64,000 nt of DNA from an uncultured Collinsella sp. (GCA_902465015.1 CABQLK010000004.1:6379-70378); one strand, 5' to 3'; counted from the first letter of the stretch, positions 1 to 9,868 are shown. Numbers and translations are program-made. Notes: a model not told the origin generated them from the letters alone.

Positions 1-70
1 GGCATAAAAGGAACGTCCCCAACTGCCGGGCTTGGGATACCATGGTGGCAGCCTAGCGAAAGGACGATGT

Positions 71-1159
71 ATGGCACATGTCGATGACCAGCGTGTGGCG
101 CGCGTGCTCGATGCGCTCGAGGCTCAGCACCCCGGCGCGCAGCTACTCGTAAACGACCCGTGGTCGATTTATTACCTGACCGGCTTTTATGCCGATATGT
201 TCGAGCGTTTTTGCGGCGTGCTGCTCACACGCGGTAACGAGCCCGTGATCTTGGTCAACGCACTGCATCAGCTGCCCGAGTACGACAATGCCCGCGTCGC
301 CTACCACACCGATACCGACGTTGTGGCCGACGCCATCGCGAGTGAGATCGACCCAGACAAGCCGCTTGGCATTGACACCGTCATGCATTCCGGCTTTTTG
401 ATGCCGCTCATGGAGCGCCGCGCAGCCAGCGAGTTTTTCCTGGGCGACTTTGCCGTCACCGCCGCACGCACCCACAAGGATGCCGCCGAGCAGGAGCTCA
501 TGCACGTGTCCTCGGCCGCCAACGACGCCGTGATGGCCGACGCCATCAAGCTCGTTCACGAGGGCGTGACGGAGCGCGAAATTGCCGACCAGATGCTCGG
601 TCTGTACCGCAAGCACGACTGCGAGGGCTTTAGCTTTCCGCCCATCGTGAGCTTTGGCGCCAACGCCGGAGACCCACATCACGAGCCCGACGACACCGTA
701 CTCAAGCGCGGCGACGTAGTGCTGTTCGACATTGGCGGACGTCGCCGCAACTACTGCTCGGACATGACGCGCACGTTCTTTTGGGGCGAGCCGGACGAGG
801 AGACCGCACGCGTCTACGACATCGTTCGCCGCGCCAACGAGGCCGCCGAGGCGCTCATCGCACCGGGCGTTCGCATGTGCGACCTGGACCGTGCCGCGCG
901 CGACGTGATTGAGGACGCAGGCTACGGCAAGTACTTTACGCATCGCCTAGGCCACTCGATCGGTCTGCAGGACCACGAGCCTGGTGACGTCTCGCTCGTC
1001 AACGAGCAGGTCGTAGAGCCGGGCATGACCTTCTCCATCGAGCCGGGCATCTACCTCCCCGGCCGCACCGGCGTCCGCATCGAGGACCTGGCCCTGGTTA
1101 CCGAGTCCGGCGTCGAGATTCTCAACGCCTACCCTCACGATCTGGTCCGCCTAGTCTAG
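71..1159 (+). CDS. Xaa-Pro peptidase, M24 family
   Basis: Cytosolic metallopeptidase (aminopeptidase P / prolidase type, 362 aa) that removes residues next to proline. The C-terminal pita-bread fold carries the dinuclear metal ligands in order: FDIGG and SDMTRTF (two Asp), HRLGHSIGLQDHEPG (His), TFSIEPGIY (Glu) and VRIEDLALV (Glu). The N-terminal 120 residues form the usual creatinase-like domain. I chose the ATG at 71 because AAAGGA lies 6-7 bases upstream; an in-frame ATG at 32 has no ribosome site. It converges with folC. Whether it is PepQ (dipeptides) or PepP cannot be told from motifs. Confidence 0.9.
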   Translation: MAHVDDQRVARVLDALEAQHPGAQLLVNDPWSIYYLTGFYADMFERFCGVLLTRGNEPVILVNALHQLPEYDNARVAYHTDTDVVADAIASEIDPDKPLGIDTVMHSGFLMPLMERRAASEFFLGDFAVTAARTHKDAAEQELMHVSSAANDAVMADAIKLVHEGVTEREIADQMLGLYRKHDCEGFSFPPIVSFGANAGDPHHEPDDTVLKRGDVVLFDIGGRRRNYCSDMTRTFFWGEPDEETARVYDIVRRANEAAEALIAPGVRMCDLDRAARDVIEDAGYGKYFTHRLGHSIGLQDHEPGDVSLVNEQVVEPGMTFSIEPGIYLPGRTGVRIEDLALVTESGVEILNAYPHDLVRLV

Positions 1160-1162
1160 CCA

Positions 1163-1193
1163 ATGCGGCAAAGGGGCAGCCCCTTTGCCGCAT
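1163..1193. repeat. Family E palindrome, copy 1
   Basis: Two perfect 15-bp arms (1163-1177 and 1179-1193) around one base, starting four bases after the stop codon of the M24 peptidase. No T-run follows on either strand, so it is not a classic intrinsic terminator. The arms closely match those of the palindrome at 57138-57168 (ATGYGRCAAAGGGRC core). Confidence 0.7.
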
Positions 1194-1210
1194 CCCACCA
1201 ATACCGCGCC

Positions 1211-1365
1211 ACAAAAACGGCCTATCTACTACGTTTAACCCGCATGGGTCGACCATAACCGAGTTTTCGCAAAATACGCAAGCCGTCTACCTGCGGTTTT
1301 AATTTCGCGATGTTCCGTATGGTTGGAGGTAACCGGTCAAACGTAGTAGATAGGCCCATTTCGTG
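1211..1365. repeat. Family B inverted-repeat element, copy 1
   Basis: Outer perfect 18-bp arms at 1219-1236 and 1339-1356 (TCTACTACGTTT within them), with nested partial arms inside. The centre, read on the reverse strand, is clearly similar to the centre of the element at 39308-39465 (GGTAGACGG, TATGGTCGACCC). It occupies much of the 350-bp gap between two convergent genes. It has no open reading frame of note and does not encode a transposase. Confidence 0.75.
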
Positions 1366-1428
1366 GCAAGCGAGTCAACTCAGGGCACAGGGTAGCAAAA
1401 AAGCCCCATCCCAAATTGACTGCTTTTG

Positions 1429-1495
1429 AGTTGCGGTGATATACGGACTGTCTGAGGCTTCTGGCTTGTAAAACAGTCCGTATTTCACCGCAACT
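1429..1495. repeat. Family A palindrome, copy 1
   Basis: 23-bp arms (1429-1451 and 1473-1495) with one mismatch and a 21-base loop; the arm begins AGTTGCGGTGATATACGGAC. An outer pair CCCCATCCC (1404-1412) / GGGATGGG (1502-1509) extends the palindrome to the folC stop codon. The same arm sequence recurs at 13748, 39177 and 56652. Confidence 0.8.
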
Positions 1496-1509
1496 GATGA
1501 GGGGATGGG

Positions 1510-2853
1510 TTAACGGAGGAGGCCGGCCACTTCACCGGCTAGGGTGATGGTGCCGGCTGCTACGAAGGGCTCGCCCGCGGCGTTGAAAGCTGCAAGGGCC
1601 TCGGAAACGCTGGGGTATACGCCCGCGAGCTTATCGGCATCAACGAGGGCGGCGAGCTCCTCTGCCGGCAGGGCGCGATCGGAATCGGTCTGGGTCACGA
1701 CCACGCGGGGGAACGCCGGAACCAGAACGTCAGCGATACCCGCCACGTCCTTATCGGCCAGCGCGGCACACAGCAGCGTGGGGCGGTTCTCCACGCACGG
1801 ATCGATCTCGTCCAGCGCGCTCACAAAGTTCTCGCAGCTCTGAGGGTTATGGCAGGCGTCGATCAGCTTGAGCGGATCAGTTCCCAGTACATCAAAGCGG
1901 CCCGGCGTGGGGCAGCCCATAAGCGAAGCATCCAGCGCCTCGTGGTCGAGCTCGCGACCCAGATACCCCTCGCAAAGCATAATCGCGCACGCGGCATTCT
2001 GCGGCTGATAGGCCGGCTTGACCATGCTCGACGTATAGATCGCACGCGGCGTGGTGCAGCTAAACTCAACCGTATCGCCCACGTGCTCCGGCACCTTAGT
2101 CGTGGCGTGGCTTACCACAAGCGGCACAACGCCGCACTCGCGGCAACGAGCATCCATCACGCGCTGAACGCTCGCCTCGTGCGTGCCCTCGCCCAGCACA
2201 ACCAGGCGTCCGGGCTTAATGACCGCAGCCTTCTCCCCCGCAATGGCCTCGAGCGTATCGCCCAAAATTCGTGTGTGATCGAGCCCAATGCCCGTAATGG
2301 CAACGGCGACGGGATCGGTCGCACTCGTGGCGTCCCAACGCCCGCCCATGCCAACCTCGAGCACGGTAACATCCACGCGGGCCTCGGCAAACACCACAAG
2401 TGCAGCAGCCGTCAAAAGATCAAACGGCGTGATGGTATAGGCACGCTCCCCCGCCGCCACACGGCGCGCATTCACGCGATGTCCCGCCTCGACAGCTGCC
2501 GAAACGCCACGGGCAAACGCCTCGTCGCTCACGACGCGTCCATCGACCTCCATGCGCTCGGGATAGCGAACAAGCTGCGGCGACGTATACAGCGCGGTCT
2601 TGAGCCCCTCACCACGAAGAATGGCAGCCGAAAAACGCGTAGTCGAAGTCTTGCCATTGGTGCCGGCAACCTGAATGCAATCAAAGTACTCGTCCGGACG
2701 CCCCAGCTCATCGAGCATATCGACAACCGTCTCGAGCAGAGGACCAGCATCCCCAGAAATCCGCCCCGTATCGGCAGCCAGCCCAACAGCCTCACCAAAC
2801 GAAAGCAACTCAAACGAGAAAGGAACGACATAAGACCCAGAACGCTTAGCCAT
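1510..2853 (-). CDS. folC: Bifunctional folylpolyglutamate / dihydrofolate synthase
   Basis: Mur-ligase family enzyme (447 aa) that adds glutamate to folates and possibly to dihydropteroate. Visible motifs: ATP loop GTNGKTSTT near residue 80, LEVGMGGRWDATS with the family metal and substrate residues, GLDHTRILGDT and AGEKAAVIKPG, then DACHNPQS in the C-terminal domain. The start at 2853 has GGGGGAC 9-11 bases upstream; an ATG 13 codons earlier lacks a site. It lies downstream of valS on the same strand, separated by a palindromic element, and converges with the peptidase gene. Confidence 0.92.
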   Translation of the reverse strand: MAKRSGSYVVPFSFELLSFGEAVGLAADTGRISGDAGPLLETVVDMLDELGRPDEYFDCIQVAGTNGKTSTTRFSAAILRGEGLKTALYTSPQLVRYPERMEVDGRVVSDEAFARGVSAAVEAGHRVNARRVAAGERAYTITPFDLLTAAALVVFAEARVDVTVLEVGMGGRWDATSATDPVAVAITGIGLDHTRILGDTLEAIAGEKAAVIKPGRLVVLGEGTHEASVQRVMDARCRECGVVPLVVSHATTKVPEHVGDTVEFSCTTPRAIYTSSMVKPAYQPQNAACAIMLCEGYLGRELDHEALDASLMGCPTPGRFDVLGTDPLKLIDACHNPQSCENFVSALDEIDPCVENRPTLLCAALADKDVAGIADVLVPAFPRVVVTQTDSDRALPAEELAALVDADKLAGVYPSVSEALAAFNAAGEPFVAAGTITLAGEVAGLLR

Positions 2854-3013
2854 AACCCAAAGTCCCCCATAACAGAAAAAGAGGCCCACCAAAAAGAATG
2901 AGCCCCTCGCGTTGACAATATCAGCCTTTATCCGCTTGCAGCGAAATCAAGGCCACAACCAAGTGGCCCTAACCTACCAGTTGCAAACAACAACGTAAAC
3001 GAAGTAGGAGCGG

Positions 3014-3114
3014 CCCGATGCTTTGCTCGCCGCAAGTTCCGCACGCAAAGGACAGCACTTAATGTGCTGTCCGTCTTGCGCAGGACTGTCCGCAGCGGAG
3101 AGCAAAGCATCGGG
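3014..3114. repeat. Family D palindrome, copy 1 (downstream of valS)
   Basis: Perfect 15-bp outer arms (3014-3028 / 3100-3114) and a perfect 9-bp inner hairpin (3050-3058 / 3064-3072, loop TTAAT). The blocks TTCCGCACG, AGCAC..AATGTGCT and AGGA are shared, in opposite orientation, with the element at 5851-5964. A small GGCCAC/GTGGCC hairpin at 2951-2968 lies between this element and folC and could be a weak terminator for valS. Confidence 0.65.
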
Positions 3115-3133
3115 ACGCGCCCCCCAGTAAACC

Positions 3134-5830
3134 TTACGAGAAATCAGCAACCTGAGCAGTCAGCGCCGCCAGGATCTCCTTGAGCTCAGCTGCACGGTCC
3201 CTCTTCTTCTGGACCACCGCGGGCGCGGCCTTGGCCACAAAGCCCTCGTTGGCAAGCGTCTTCTCACAGCCGGCGAGCTCCTTCTGGGCCGCGGCGATCT
3301 CCTTCTCCAGACGTGCCTTCTCGGCCGAAAGATCAACCTTGCCCTCGAGCACCACAAAGACCTCGACGCCGCTGTCGACCACGGCGATGCTCGCGGCCGG
3401 CTTCTCGACGTCGGTACCCATAACCAGCGAGGCGGTGTTGGCCAGCGGCTCGATGGTCGAGCGCAGGCTCTCGAGCTTCTCGATATCCTCGGCACCGGCG
3501 CGCACGACCACGTCGAGCTCGGCCTTGGGGCTCAAGCGATAACGCGAACGCGTGGCGCGGGCGGCGGAAACGACGGTGCGGCACAGCTCAAACGCGCGCT
3601 CAGCATCCTCATCGACATACTTAGCGTAGTCGGCGGGCTCCGGCCACTTGGCGATCATGAGCGCCTCGGCGCGGTCCAGGTTGCCCTCGGCGTCCAGGTC
3701 GAGCACGCTCGCCGGCATGTTGTCCCAGATCTCCTCGGTGACAAACGGCATAAGCGGGTGCATCAGGCGAATGGAGGTGTCGAGCACAAAGATCAGGTTG
3801 CGCTGCGCCTGCAGACGGCCCTCGCCCTTCAGACGGGCCTTGGTGACCTCGACGTACCAGTCGCAGACCTCGTTCCAGAAGAACTGCTGCACGCCGCGGG
3901 CCATGTCGCCAAAGGTGTAATTCTCGATGCCCTCGGTGACCATCTTCACGGCCTTTGCCAGGCGGCTGAACATCCAAGCGTCGGCCGGCGTCTCAACGAC
4001 GGGCTCACCGGGCGTGTAGCCCTCCATGTTCATGAGCAGGAAGCGGCTGGCGTTCCAGATCTTGGTCACAAAGCTCTTGGCCTGGTCGGTGCGCGGGCTG
4101 TCGATGAGCTTCTTGGTCTTCTTGTCGATGTTCGCGTCAAACTTGACGTCCTGGTTGTTGGTGCACAGCGTGAGCAAGTTGTAGCGCATAGCATCGGCGC
4201 CGTACATGCCAATGAGGTCCATGGGGTCAACGCCGTTGCCCTTGGACTTGGACATACGGCTTCCGTCCTTGGCAAGAATCGTCGGGTAGATGACGACGTC
4301 CTTAAACGGCACCTCGTCCAGGAAGTACAGCGAGCTCATGACCATGCGGGCGACCCACAACGCGATGATGTCGCGCGCGGTGACGAGCGCCGTCGTGGGG
4401 TGATGTCCCTCGAGCAGCTCCGGCTTTTGCGGCCAGCCCTGCGTGGCGAAGGTCCACAGCTGCGAGCTGAACCAGGTGTCCAGCACGTTCTCGTCCTGAT
4501 GCACGTGATGGCCGCCGCACTTGGGGCACACATCGGTGTCCTCGGTAAGAGCGTCCTCCCAGCCGCAGTCCTCGCAGTAGAACACGGGGATGCGGTGGCC
4601 CCACCACAGCTGGCGGCTAATGCACCAGTCCTTAAGGTTCTCCATCCAGGTGGTGTAGGTCTGCGTCCAACGCGCGGGGTGGAAGGTAACCTTACCGGAG
4701 TTAACGGCGTCAAGCGCCGGCCCCTTGAGCTTGTCAACGGCCACAAACCACTGCTCGGACAGCCACGGCTCAAGCGCGGCGTCGCAGCGGTAGCAGTGCA
4801 TGACGGAGTGATCGAGGTCCTCGACGTGATCGAGCAGGTCGTGCTCCTCGAACCACTTGATGACGGCCTCGCGGCACTCCTCGCGAGTCATGCCGGTAAA
4901 CTCGCCATAACCCTCGACGACCACCGCGTGCTCGTCGAAGATGTTGATTTGCGGCAGGTCGTGGGCCTGACCCATAGCGTAATCGTTGGGGTCGTGGGCT
5001 GGGGTGACCTTAACAAAGCCGGAGCCAAAGTTGGCGTCGACATGCCAATCCTCAAAGATGGGGATCTCGCGGTCGACGATGGGAAGCTTGACGGTCTTAC
5101 CCACGAAGGCGGCCTTCTCGGGGTCCTTCGGGGAGACGGCGACGCCCGTGTCGCCGAGCATGGTCTCGGGGCGCGTGGTGGCGACGACGATGTAGTCCTG
5201 GCCGTTGACCGGTTCGGTCAGCGGGTAGCGCAGGTGCCACAGGTGGCCCTTCTCGTCCTTATACTCGGCCTCGTCGTCCGAGATGGCGGTGGTACAGTTG
5301 GGGCACCAGTTAACGATGCGCTTGCCGCGATAGATCAGGCCGTCATGATACCAATCACAGAAGACCTTGCGTACGGCCTGCGCGTAGTCCTCGTCCATGG
5401 TAAAGCGCTCGTTGTCGAAGTCGACGGAGCAGCCCATACGCTTGATCTGCTCGACGATGATGCCGCCGTACTCGTGGGTCCAGTCCCAGCAGGCGTCGAC
5501 AAACTTATCGCGACCGATCTCCAGGCGGCTGATGCCCTCGCTCTTGAGCTTCTTGTCGACCTTTGTCTGCGTGGCGATACCGGCGTGATCGGTGCCCAGC
5601 ACCCAGCGCGTGGACTTGCCGCGCATGCGGGCCATACGGACGATGGCGTCCTGGATGGAGTCGTCGGTGGCATGGCCCATGTGGAGCTTGCCGGTCACGT
5701 TGGGAGGCGGAATGGTGACGGTGCAGTCGCCCACGCCCTCACGGCGCTTGTAGTAGCCGCCGTCGAGCCACTTCTGCAGGATCGCCGGCTCGTTGGTCGA
5801 CGGATCGTAGTTCTTGGGCATTTCTTCCAT
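3134..5830 (-). CDS. valS: Valine--tRNA ligase
   Basis: Class I aminoacyl-tRNA synthetase (898 aa) charging tRNA-Val. The HIGH motif is HMGH (in PNVTGKLHMGHATD), the KMSKS motif is RMSKSKGNG, the large editing insert contains TTRPETMLGDTGVAV, and zinc-type Cys pairs occur in the insert. The last 70 residues form the ValS coiled-coil arm (EKARLEKEIAAAQKELAG). The start at 5830 is preceded by GGGAGAG at normal spacing; starting further upstream would run through the family D palindrome. I find no T-box in the leader. Confidence 0.96.
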   Translation of the reverse strand: MEEMPKNYDPSTNEPAILQKWLDGGYYKRREGVGDCTVTIPPPNVTGKLHMGHATDDSIQDAIVRMARMRGKSTRWVLGTDHAGIATQTKVDKKLKSEGISRLEIGRDKFVDACWDWTHEYGGIIVEQIKRMGCSVDFDNERFTMDEDYAQAVRKVFCDWYHDGLIYRGKRIVNWCPNCTTAISDDEAEYKDEKGHLWHLRYPLTEPVNGQDYIVVATTRPETMLGDTGVAVSPKDPEKAAFVGKTVKLPIVDREIPIFEDWHVDANFGSGFVKVTPAHDPNDYAMGQAHDLPQINIFDEHAVVVEGYGEFTGMTREECREAVIKWFEEHDLLDHVEDLDHSVMHCYRCDAALEPWLSEQWFVAVDKLKGPALDAVNSGKVTFHPARWTQTYTTWMENLKDWCISRQLWWGHRIPVFYCEDCGWEDALTEDTDVCPKCGGHHVHQDENVLDTWFSSQLWTFATQGWPQKPELLEGHHPTTALVTARDIIALWVARMVMSSLYFLDEVPFKDVVIYPTILAKDGSRMSKSKGNGVDPMDLIGMYGADAMRYNLLTLCTNNQDVKFDANIDKKTKKLIDSPRTDQAKSFVTKIWNASRFLLMNMEGYTPGEPVVETPADAWMFSRLAKAVKMVTEGIENYTFGDMARGVQQFFWNEVCDWYVEVTKARLKGEGRLQAQRNLIFVLDTSIRLMHPLMPFVTEEIWDNMPASVLDLDAEGNLDRAEALMIAKWPEPADYAKYVDEDAERAFELCRTVVSAARATRSRYRLSPKAELDVVVRAGAEDIEKLESLRSTIEPLANTASLVMGTDVEKPAASIAVVDSGVEVFVVLEGKVDLSAEKARLEKEIAAAQKELAGCEKTLANEGFVAKAAPAVVQKKRDRAAELKEILAALTAQVADFS

Positions 5831-5850
5831 ATATCTCTCCCTTGCCCGTC

Positions 5851-5964
5851 GGCGTGTCCGCCTGCTTGGTTTTCGCTCGGTCAGATCCTGGGCTCGCACG
5901 AAGAGCACATTTAGTGCTCTTCGGCTCGTGCGGAATCTACGAAAACCAAGCAGGCGGACACGCC
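5851..5964. repeat. Family D palindrome, copy 2 (valS leader)
   Basis: A perfect 25-bp outer inverted repeat (5851-5875 / 5940-5964) encloses an inner hairpin AGAGCAC (5902-5908) / GTGCTCT (5914-5920). If transcribed with valS it would form a very stable leader hairpin ending about 10 bases before the ribosome-binding site. It shares sequence blocks with the element at 3014-3114 in the opposite orientation. Confidence 0.75.
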
Positions 5965-6055
5965 TTAGGTATCGATTACTTCAGTCTGAATGGACTTTGC
6001 TGAGACTTTAAACAAACACACAGAATAACACAGGTAGTTGGGGTTATTGCGTATA

Positions 6056-6095
6056 TATAAAATAGCCTCCGACCGCGGGTGGTCGGAGGCTATTT
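6056..6095 (-). terminator. Intrinsic terminator after clpX
   Basis: 15-bp perfect stem (6060-6074 / 6081-6095), six-base loop, followed on the reverse strand by TTTTATATA. It begins about 22 bases past the clpX stop codon. Confidence 0.85.
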
Positions 6096-6116
6096 GCAAC
6101 CACGTTTTTGGTTGGT

Positions 6117-7523
6117 TTACCCGTAGATGCGTTGGGGCTGTTCTTCGCCCTTTACGGAGGCTTCAGTCACGATGACCTTGGAAACACCCTCCTCGCTGGG
6201 CAGGTCGAACATCGTCTGCTGCAGCACGTCCTCGCAGATGGAACGCAGGCCGCGGGCGCCGGTCTTGCGGGCGAGCGCCATGCGGGCGATCTCGTGCAGG
6301 GCGGCGTCCTCAAACTCAAGCTCAACGTCCTCGAGCTGGAACATCTTGCGGTACTGGCGCACCACGGCGTTCTTGGGTTCGGTCAGGATCGACACCAGGT
6401 CATCCTCGTCGAGCGCCTGCGTCTGGGTGACGACGGGCGTACGTCCCACAAACTCGGGGATCATGCCAAAAGCGTTGAGGTCCTGCGGGAGTACCTGACG
6501 CTGCAGGTCGTTCTCGTCGACCGAGGTGGGGCCGGCAATCTCGGAGTTAAAGCCCACGCCCTTGTTGCCCACGCGATCGGCAATAATCTTGTCCAGACCC
6601 ACAAAGGCACCGCCGCAGATGAACAGGATGTTGGTCGTGTCGATCTGCAGCAGCTCCTGCTGGGGATGCTTGCGGCCGCCGGTGGGCGGAACGCTTGCCA
6701 CCGTGCCCTCAAGGATCTTAAGCAGCGCCTGCTGAACGCCCTCGCCCGAAACGTCGCGGGTGATGGAGAGGTTCTCGGCCTTGCGGGCGATCTTGTCGAT
6801 CTCGTCCACGTAGATAATGCCAACCTGTGCGCGCTCAATGTCGCCATCGGCGGCGTTGATGAGCTTGAGCAGGATGTTCTCCACGTCCTCGCCAACGTAA
6901 CCGGCCTCAGTAAGCGCGGTGGCATCGGCGATGGCAAACGGCACCTCGAGGATGCGCGCAAGCGTCTGGGCGAGCAGGGTCTTGCCGGTACCAGTGGGAC
7001 CGAGCAGCAGGATGTTGGACTTGGCGAGCTCCACATCATCCATATCATCGTCGAGTTGCGAGTCCAAGCCGTCGTCAAAGGCCGAAAGCGCAGCGCCACC
7101 CTCAATCACGCGGCGGTAGTGGTTGTACACGGCAACCGACATGGCGCGCTTGGCGTCCTCCTGGCCCATAACATAGGCCGAAAGCTCGTCATAAATCTCG
7201 TGCGGCGTCGGCACGTGCGTGATGACCTGGCGGTCGTCCTCGAGCTCAAAGCCCTCGGTCTCGGGGTCCACGGCGGGCTGGGATGCAGCCTGACCATGGT
7301 CGTTGAGGAAGCCCGGCAGCTTGCCGTTGCGGGCAGCGTCCATAAAGTCCGAAGCCAGCGACTCCTCCAGAATCTCGGAACAGGCGGCGACGCACTCGTC
7401 ACAGATAAAGATGTTGGTCGGGCCCTTTACGAGGCGACGGACCTGGCCCTGCTCTTTTCCGCAGAAGGAGCAGCGGATGGGGTTGCCGTTCTCGTCAAAG
7501 TTGTCCTGCATGTTTCCTGCCAT
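6117..7523 (-). CDS. clpX: ATP-dependent Clp protease ATP-binding subunit ClpX
   Basis: AAA+ unfoldase (468 aa) that recognises tagged proteins and threads them into ClpP. The N-terminal zinc finger has four Cys (CSFCGK and CDEC), Walker A is GPTGTGKT, Walker B is IIYVDEID, and the pore loop is GYVGEDVEN. The start is set at ATG 7523, which overlaps the clpP stop region by two bases with AAGGAT upstream; an in-frame ATG at 7532 and one at 7511 are alternatives. Third gene of the tig-clpP-clpX order. Confidence 0.95.
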   Translation of the reverse strand: MAGNMQDNFDENGNPIRCSFCGKEQGQVRRLVKGPTNIFICDECVAACSEILEESLASDFMDAARNGKLPGFLNDHGQAASQPAVDPETEGFELEDDRQVITHVPTPHEIYDELSAYVMGQEDAKRAMSVAVYNHYRRVIEGGAALSAFDDGLDSQLDDDMDDVELAKSNILLLGPTGTGKTLLAQTLARILEVPFAIADATALTEAGYVGEDVENILLKLINAADGDIERAQVGIIYVDEIDKIARKAENLSITRDVSGEGVQQALLKILEGTVASVPPTGGRKHPQQELLQIDTTNILFICGGAFVGLDKIIADRVGNKGVGFNSEIAGPTSVDENDLQRQVLPQDLNAFGMIPEFVGRTPVVTQTQALDEDDLVSILTEPKNAVVRQYRKMFQLEDVELEFEDAALHEIARMALARKTGARGLRSICEDVLQQTMFDLPSEEGVSKVIVTEASVKGEEQPQRIYG

Positions 7524-7524
7524 C

Positions 7525-8145
7525 CTAGGCATCCTTCGCGGCGAGGTCGCGCGAGGTGACGATACGATCGATCAGGCCGTAGTCGAGGGCCTCGGCAGCG
7601 GTCAGGTAGTTGTCGCGCTCGGTATCGGCCTGGACCTTTTCGATGGGCTGGCCAGAGGCGTCGGACAGGATCTGGTTGAGCTCGCGACGGGTCTTCTTGA
7701 TCTCCTCGGCCACGATCTCAATCTCGGTCTGCTGGCCCTGCGCACCGCCGCTGGGCTGGTGAATCATGACCTTGGAATGCGGCAGGCAGAAGCGCTTGCC
7801 CTTGGCGCCGGCCGAAAGCAGCACGGCGGCCATAGACGCGGCCATACCGACGCAGATGGTGGAGACCTGCGGCTTAATGAAGTTCATGGTGTCCAGAATA
7901 GCCAGGCCGGAGTAGACCTCGCCACCGGGCGAATTGATGTAGAGCGAGATATCCTTCTCGGCATCCTGGCTCTCAAGATGCAGCAGCTGGGCAACGACCA
8001 GGTTGGCGCTGACGGAGTTGATCTCCTCGCCCAAGAAGATGATGCGATCGTTGAGCAGGCGCGAATAGATATCGTAGCTGCGCTCGCCGCGCGGCGTCTG
8101 CTCGATAACGTATGGCACGAGGGCGGAATCGAACTTAGCGATCAT
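7525..8145 (-). CDS. clpP: ATP-dependent Clp protease proteolytic subunit
   Basis: Serine peptidase of the Clp complex (206 aa). The nucleophile Ser is in [14 protein letters not shown] and the catalytic His in [12 protein letters not shown]; the handle and the [12 protein letters not shown] oxyanion region are present. I prefer the ATG at 8145 ([15 protein letters not shown]) because GGAG precedes it by six bases; ATGs at 8151 and 8157 are also possible. It sits directly before clpX, two bases from its start, so translation is probably coupled. Confidence 0.95.
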   Translation of the reverse strand: MIAKFDSALVPYVIEQTPRGERSYDIYSRLLNDRIIFLGEEINSVSANLVVAQLLHLESQDAEKDISLYINSPGGEVYSGLAILDTMNFIKPQVSTICVGMAASMAAVLLSAGAKGKRFCLPHSKVMIHQPSGGAQGQQTEIEIVAEEIKKTRRELNQILSDASGQPIEKVQADTERDNYLTAAEALDYGLIDRIVTSRDLAAKDA

Positions 8146-8191
8146 ACGCATCTCCATTTCTCTCTTGCGGACCAAATTGGTTCTAGATAAA

Positions 8192-8232
8192 CGTACGGTG
8201 CCCGCATGCTATGCATTGGCTGGCACCGTACG
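8192..8232 (-). terminator. Hairpin between tig and clpP
   Basis: Perfect 11-bp arms (8192-8202 / 8222-8232) followed on the reverse strand by TTTATCT. It could be a partial terminator that lets tig and clpPX be expressed at different levels. Confidence 0.45.
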
Positions 8233-8308
8233 AAGCAACCGGATAACCGGTGTATAACTTTACCCCATCACGGGCGCACGCATGCGCTCGTAGGCAAGGT
8301 GGCGAGAA

Positions 8309-9607
8309 TTACTCGGCGTCCTTGGCGGTCTCGTCGACCTCGGTCACCTTGGCGTTCTCGACCAGGTGGTCGACGGCCTTGGAGCGACGGATGGACTCGC
8401 GGACGGCAGGCATGCGGCCATCGGCGATGAACTCGGCCTTGGAAACCTCGACGTCCTTGACGCCGGCCTTCTCGAACTCGGCGTTGATGTCGTCCTCGGT
8501 GACCTCAATCTTGAGCTCACGGGCGAGGGCGTCCAGAGCCAGGGACTCACGGGCAACGTCGTTGGCCTGCTTGTGCAGGTCGCCGATGAACTGCTCCATG
8601 GTCAGACCGGAAGCGGGCAGCCAGGTGTCCAGCGTCATGCCACGAGCAGCGAGGTTGGACAGGAAGTTCTGGCCGAGCTCCTCAAAGACGGACTGCTCGT
8701 AGTCGGCGTCCATCTCGTCGAGCTGCAGACGCTCGGCGAGAGCGGAGACGCAACGGTTCTCCTTCTCGGCCGGCAGGCGGGAAGCCTTGTCCTGCTCGAT
8801 CTCGATCTTGATGGCGTCGCGCATGGCGTCGATGCTGTCAAAGCCGAAGTCGGACTTGACGAGCTCGTCGGTGAGCTCGGGGGTGTTGCGGACCTTGATG
8901 CCCTTGACGGTGACCTCGACGGTGTGGGTCTCGGCCTCCTCGCCCTCCTCGACCTCGTCGGTCCAGGTGACGGTCTTAACGTCGTCAACGTTAGCGCCGA
9001 TCAGGGCCTCGTTGAACTCCTTGGGGTTGCTGTCGCTACCGGCGATGAGCATGCGGCCCTCGGCGGCAAAGTTGTCGGCGTTCTCGACGGCCTTGAGGTC
9101 GACGGTCACATAGTCGTCAGCCTCGACGGCGCGACCCTCGACGTCCTCGAAGGTGGCACGGTAGTTGAGGAGCATCTCGACCTGGTTGTTAATCTCGGAC
9201 TCGGTGACCTCCGCGGGGGGCATCTCGATCTCGACGGCGTCGAAGGAGGAGAGCTCAGCAGCAGGACGCAGGGAGAACTCGACGGTGTAGGTGTAGTCCT
9301 CGTGATCCTTGGCGAGGTCGAGCTCCTTGTAGTCACCGTTCTTGGTGGGGACGATGTCCAGCTCGTTGAGGACGGCGGGCTCGTTGGCGGCGATCAGGTC
9401 GTTGGTGGCCTGAGCGAGGGTAGCCTCGGCGCCAAGTGCGGAGTCGATGACCGGACGGGGAGCCTTACCGGCACGGAAGCCCGGGAAGCGGTACTTCTTG
9501 GCGGTGTCCTTGTAGGCCTTCTTGATCGCGGCGTCGACGTCGGCGGCCGGGATGGTGACCGTAGCGGTGAGCTTGGCGTCCTTGACGTCAGAAGCGGTGA
9601 TGTTCAA
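8309..9607 (-). CDS. tig: Trigger factor (ribosome-associated chaperone)
   Basis: Peptidyl-prolyl isomerase and chaperone that binds nascent chains at the ribosome exit (432 aa). The ribosome-binding signature FPGFRAGKAPR (GFRxGKxP) is near residue 45, a central FKBP-like domain (about 150-240) follows, then a helical C-terminal domain rich in Glu and Ala. AGGAGG ends six bases before a TTG (9607) and three before a GTG (9610), so a non-ATG start is likely. An ATG at 9622 would include the ribosome site in the coding region. Confidence 0.93.
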   Translation of the reverse strand: MNITASDVKDAKLTATVTIPAADVDAAIKKAYKDTAKKYRFPGFRAGKAPRPVIDSALGAEATLAQATNDLIAANEPAVLNELDIVPTKNGDYKELDLAKDHEDYTYTVEFSLRPAAELSSFDAVEIEMPPAEVTESEINNQVEMLLNYRATFEDVEGRAVEADDYVTVDLKAVENADNFAAEGRMLIAGSDSNPKEFNEALIGANVDDVKTVTWTDEVEEGEEAETHTVEVTVKGIKVRNTPELTDELVKSDFGFDSIDAMRDAIKIEIEQDKASRLPAEKENRCVSALAERLQLDEMDADYEQSVFEELGQNFLSNLAARGMTLDTWLPASGLTMEQFIGDLHKQANDVARESLALDALARELKIEVTEDDINAEFEKAGVKDVEVSKAEFIADGRMPAVRESIRRSKAVDHLVENAKVTEVDETAKDAE

Positions 9608-9698
9608 CACGTTCCTCCTCATACTGCCCAGCTTATCTGAGGTGCTGGTACCTTTATGCAACAAAGTGTCGCGACGGCCAGGGCCGACGCAGGTGCGA

Positions 9699-9782
9699 TG
9701 GTGCGGGCGAAAGGACTCGAACCTTCACGGGAATCCCACCAGAACCTAAATCTGGCGCGTCTACCAATTCCGCCACGCCCGC
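9699..9782 (-). tRNA. tRNA-Leu (anticodon UAG)
   Basis: Acceptor GCGGGCG / CGCCCGC, anticodon stem CCAGA/TCTGG with loop TTTAGGT giving anticodon UAG, long variable arm GGGATTCCCGT as expected for Leu, and T-loop GGTTCGAGTCC. A73 and CCA are encoded. Confidence 0.96.
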
Positions 9783-9868
9783 ATGAGCGCACAGACTAGG
9801 AATGATAGCAGATACGAACGGCAAGCGCACGCACACCTTTTACAAGCTCACGACCTCACCACGAGTGC

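Noticed and set aside
3758..5914. Long 718-residue open frame on the forward strand opposite valS
   Set aside because: It is the antisense shadow of a GC-rich gene, with low-complexity His/Val/Leu-rich translation and no ribosome site.
5831..6055. T-box riboswitch in the valS leader
   Set aside because: No T-box sequence (TGGNACC) or specifier stem is present; the leader is dominated by a plain inverted repeat.
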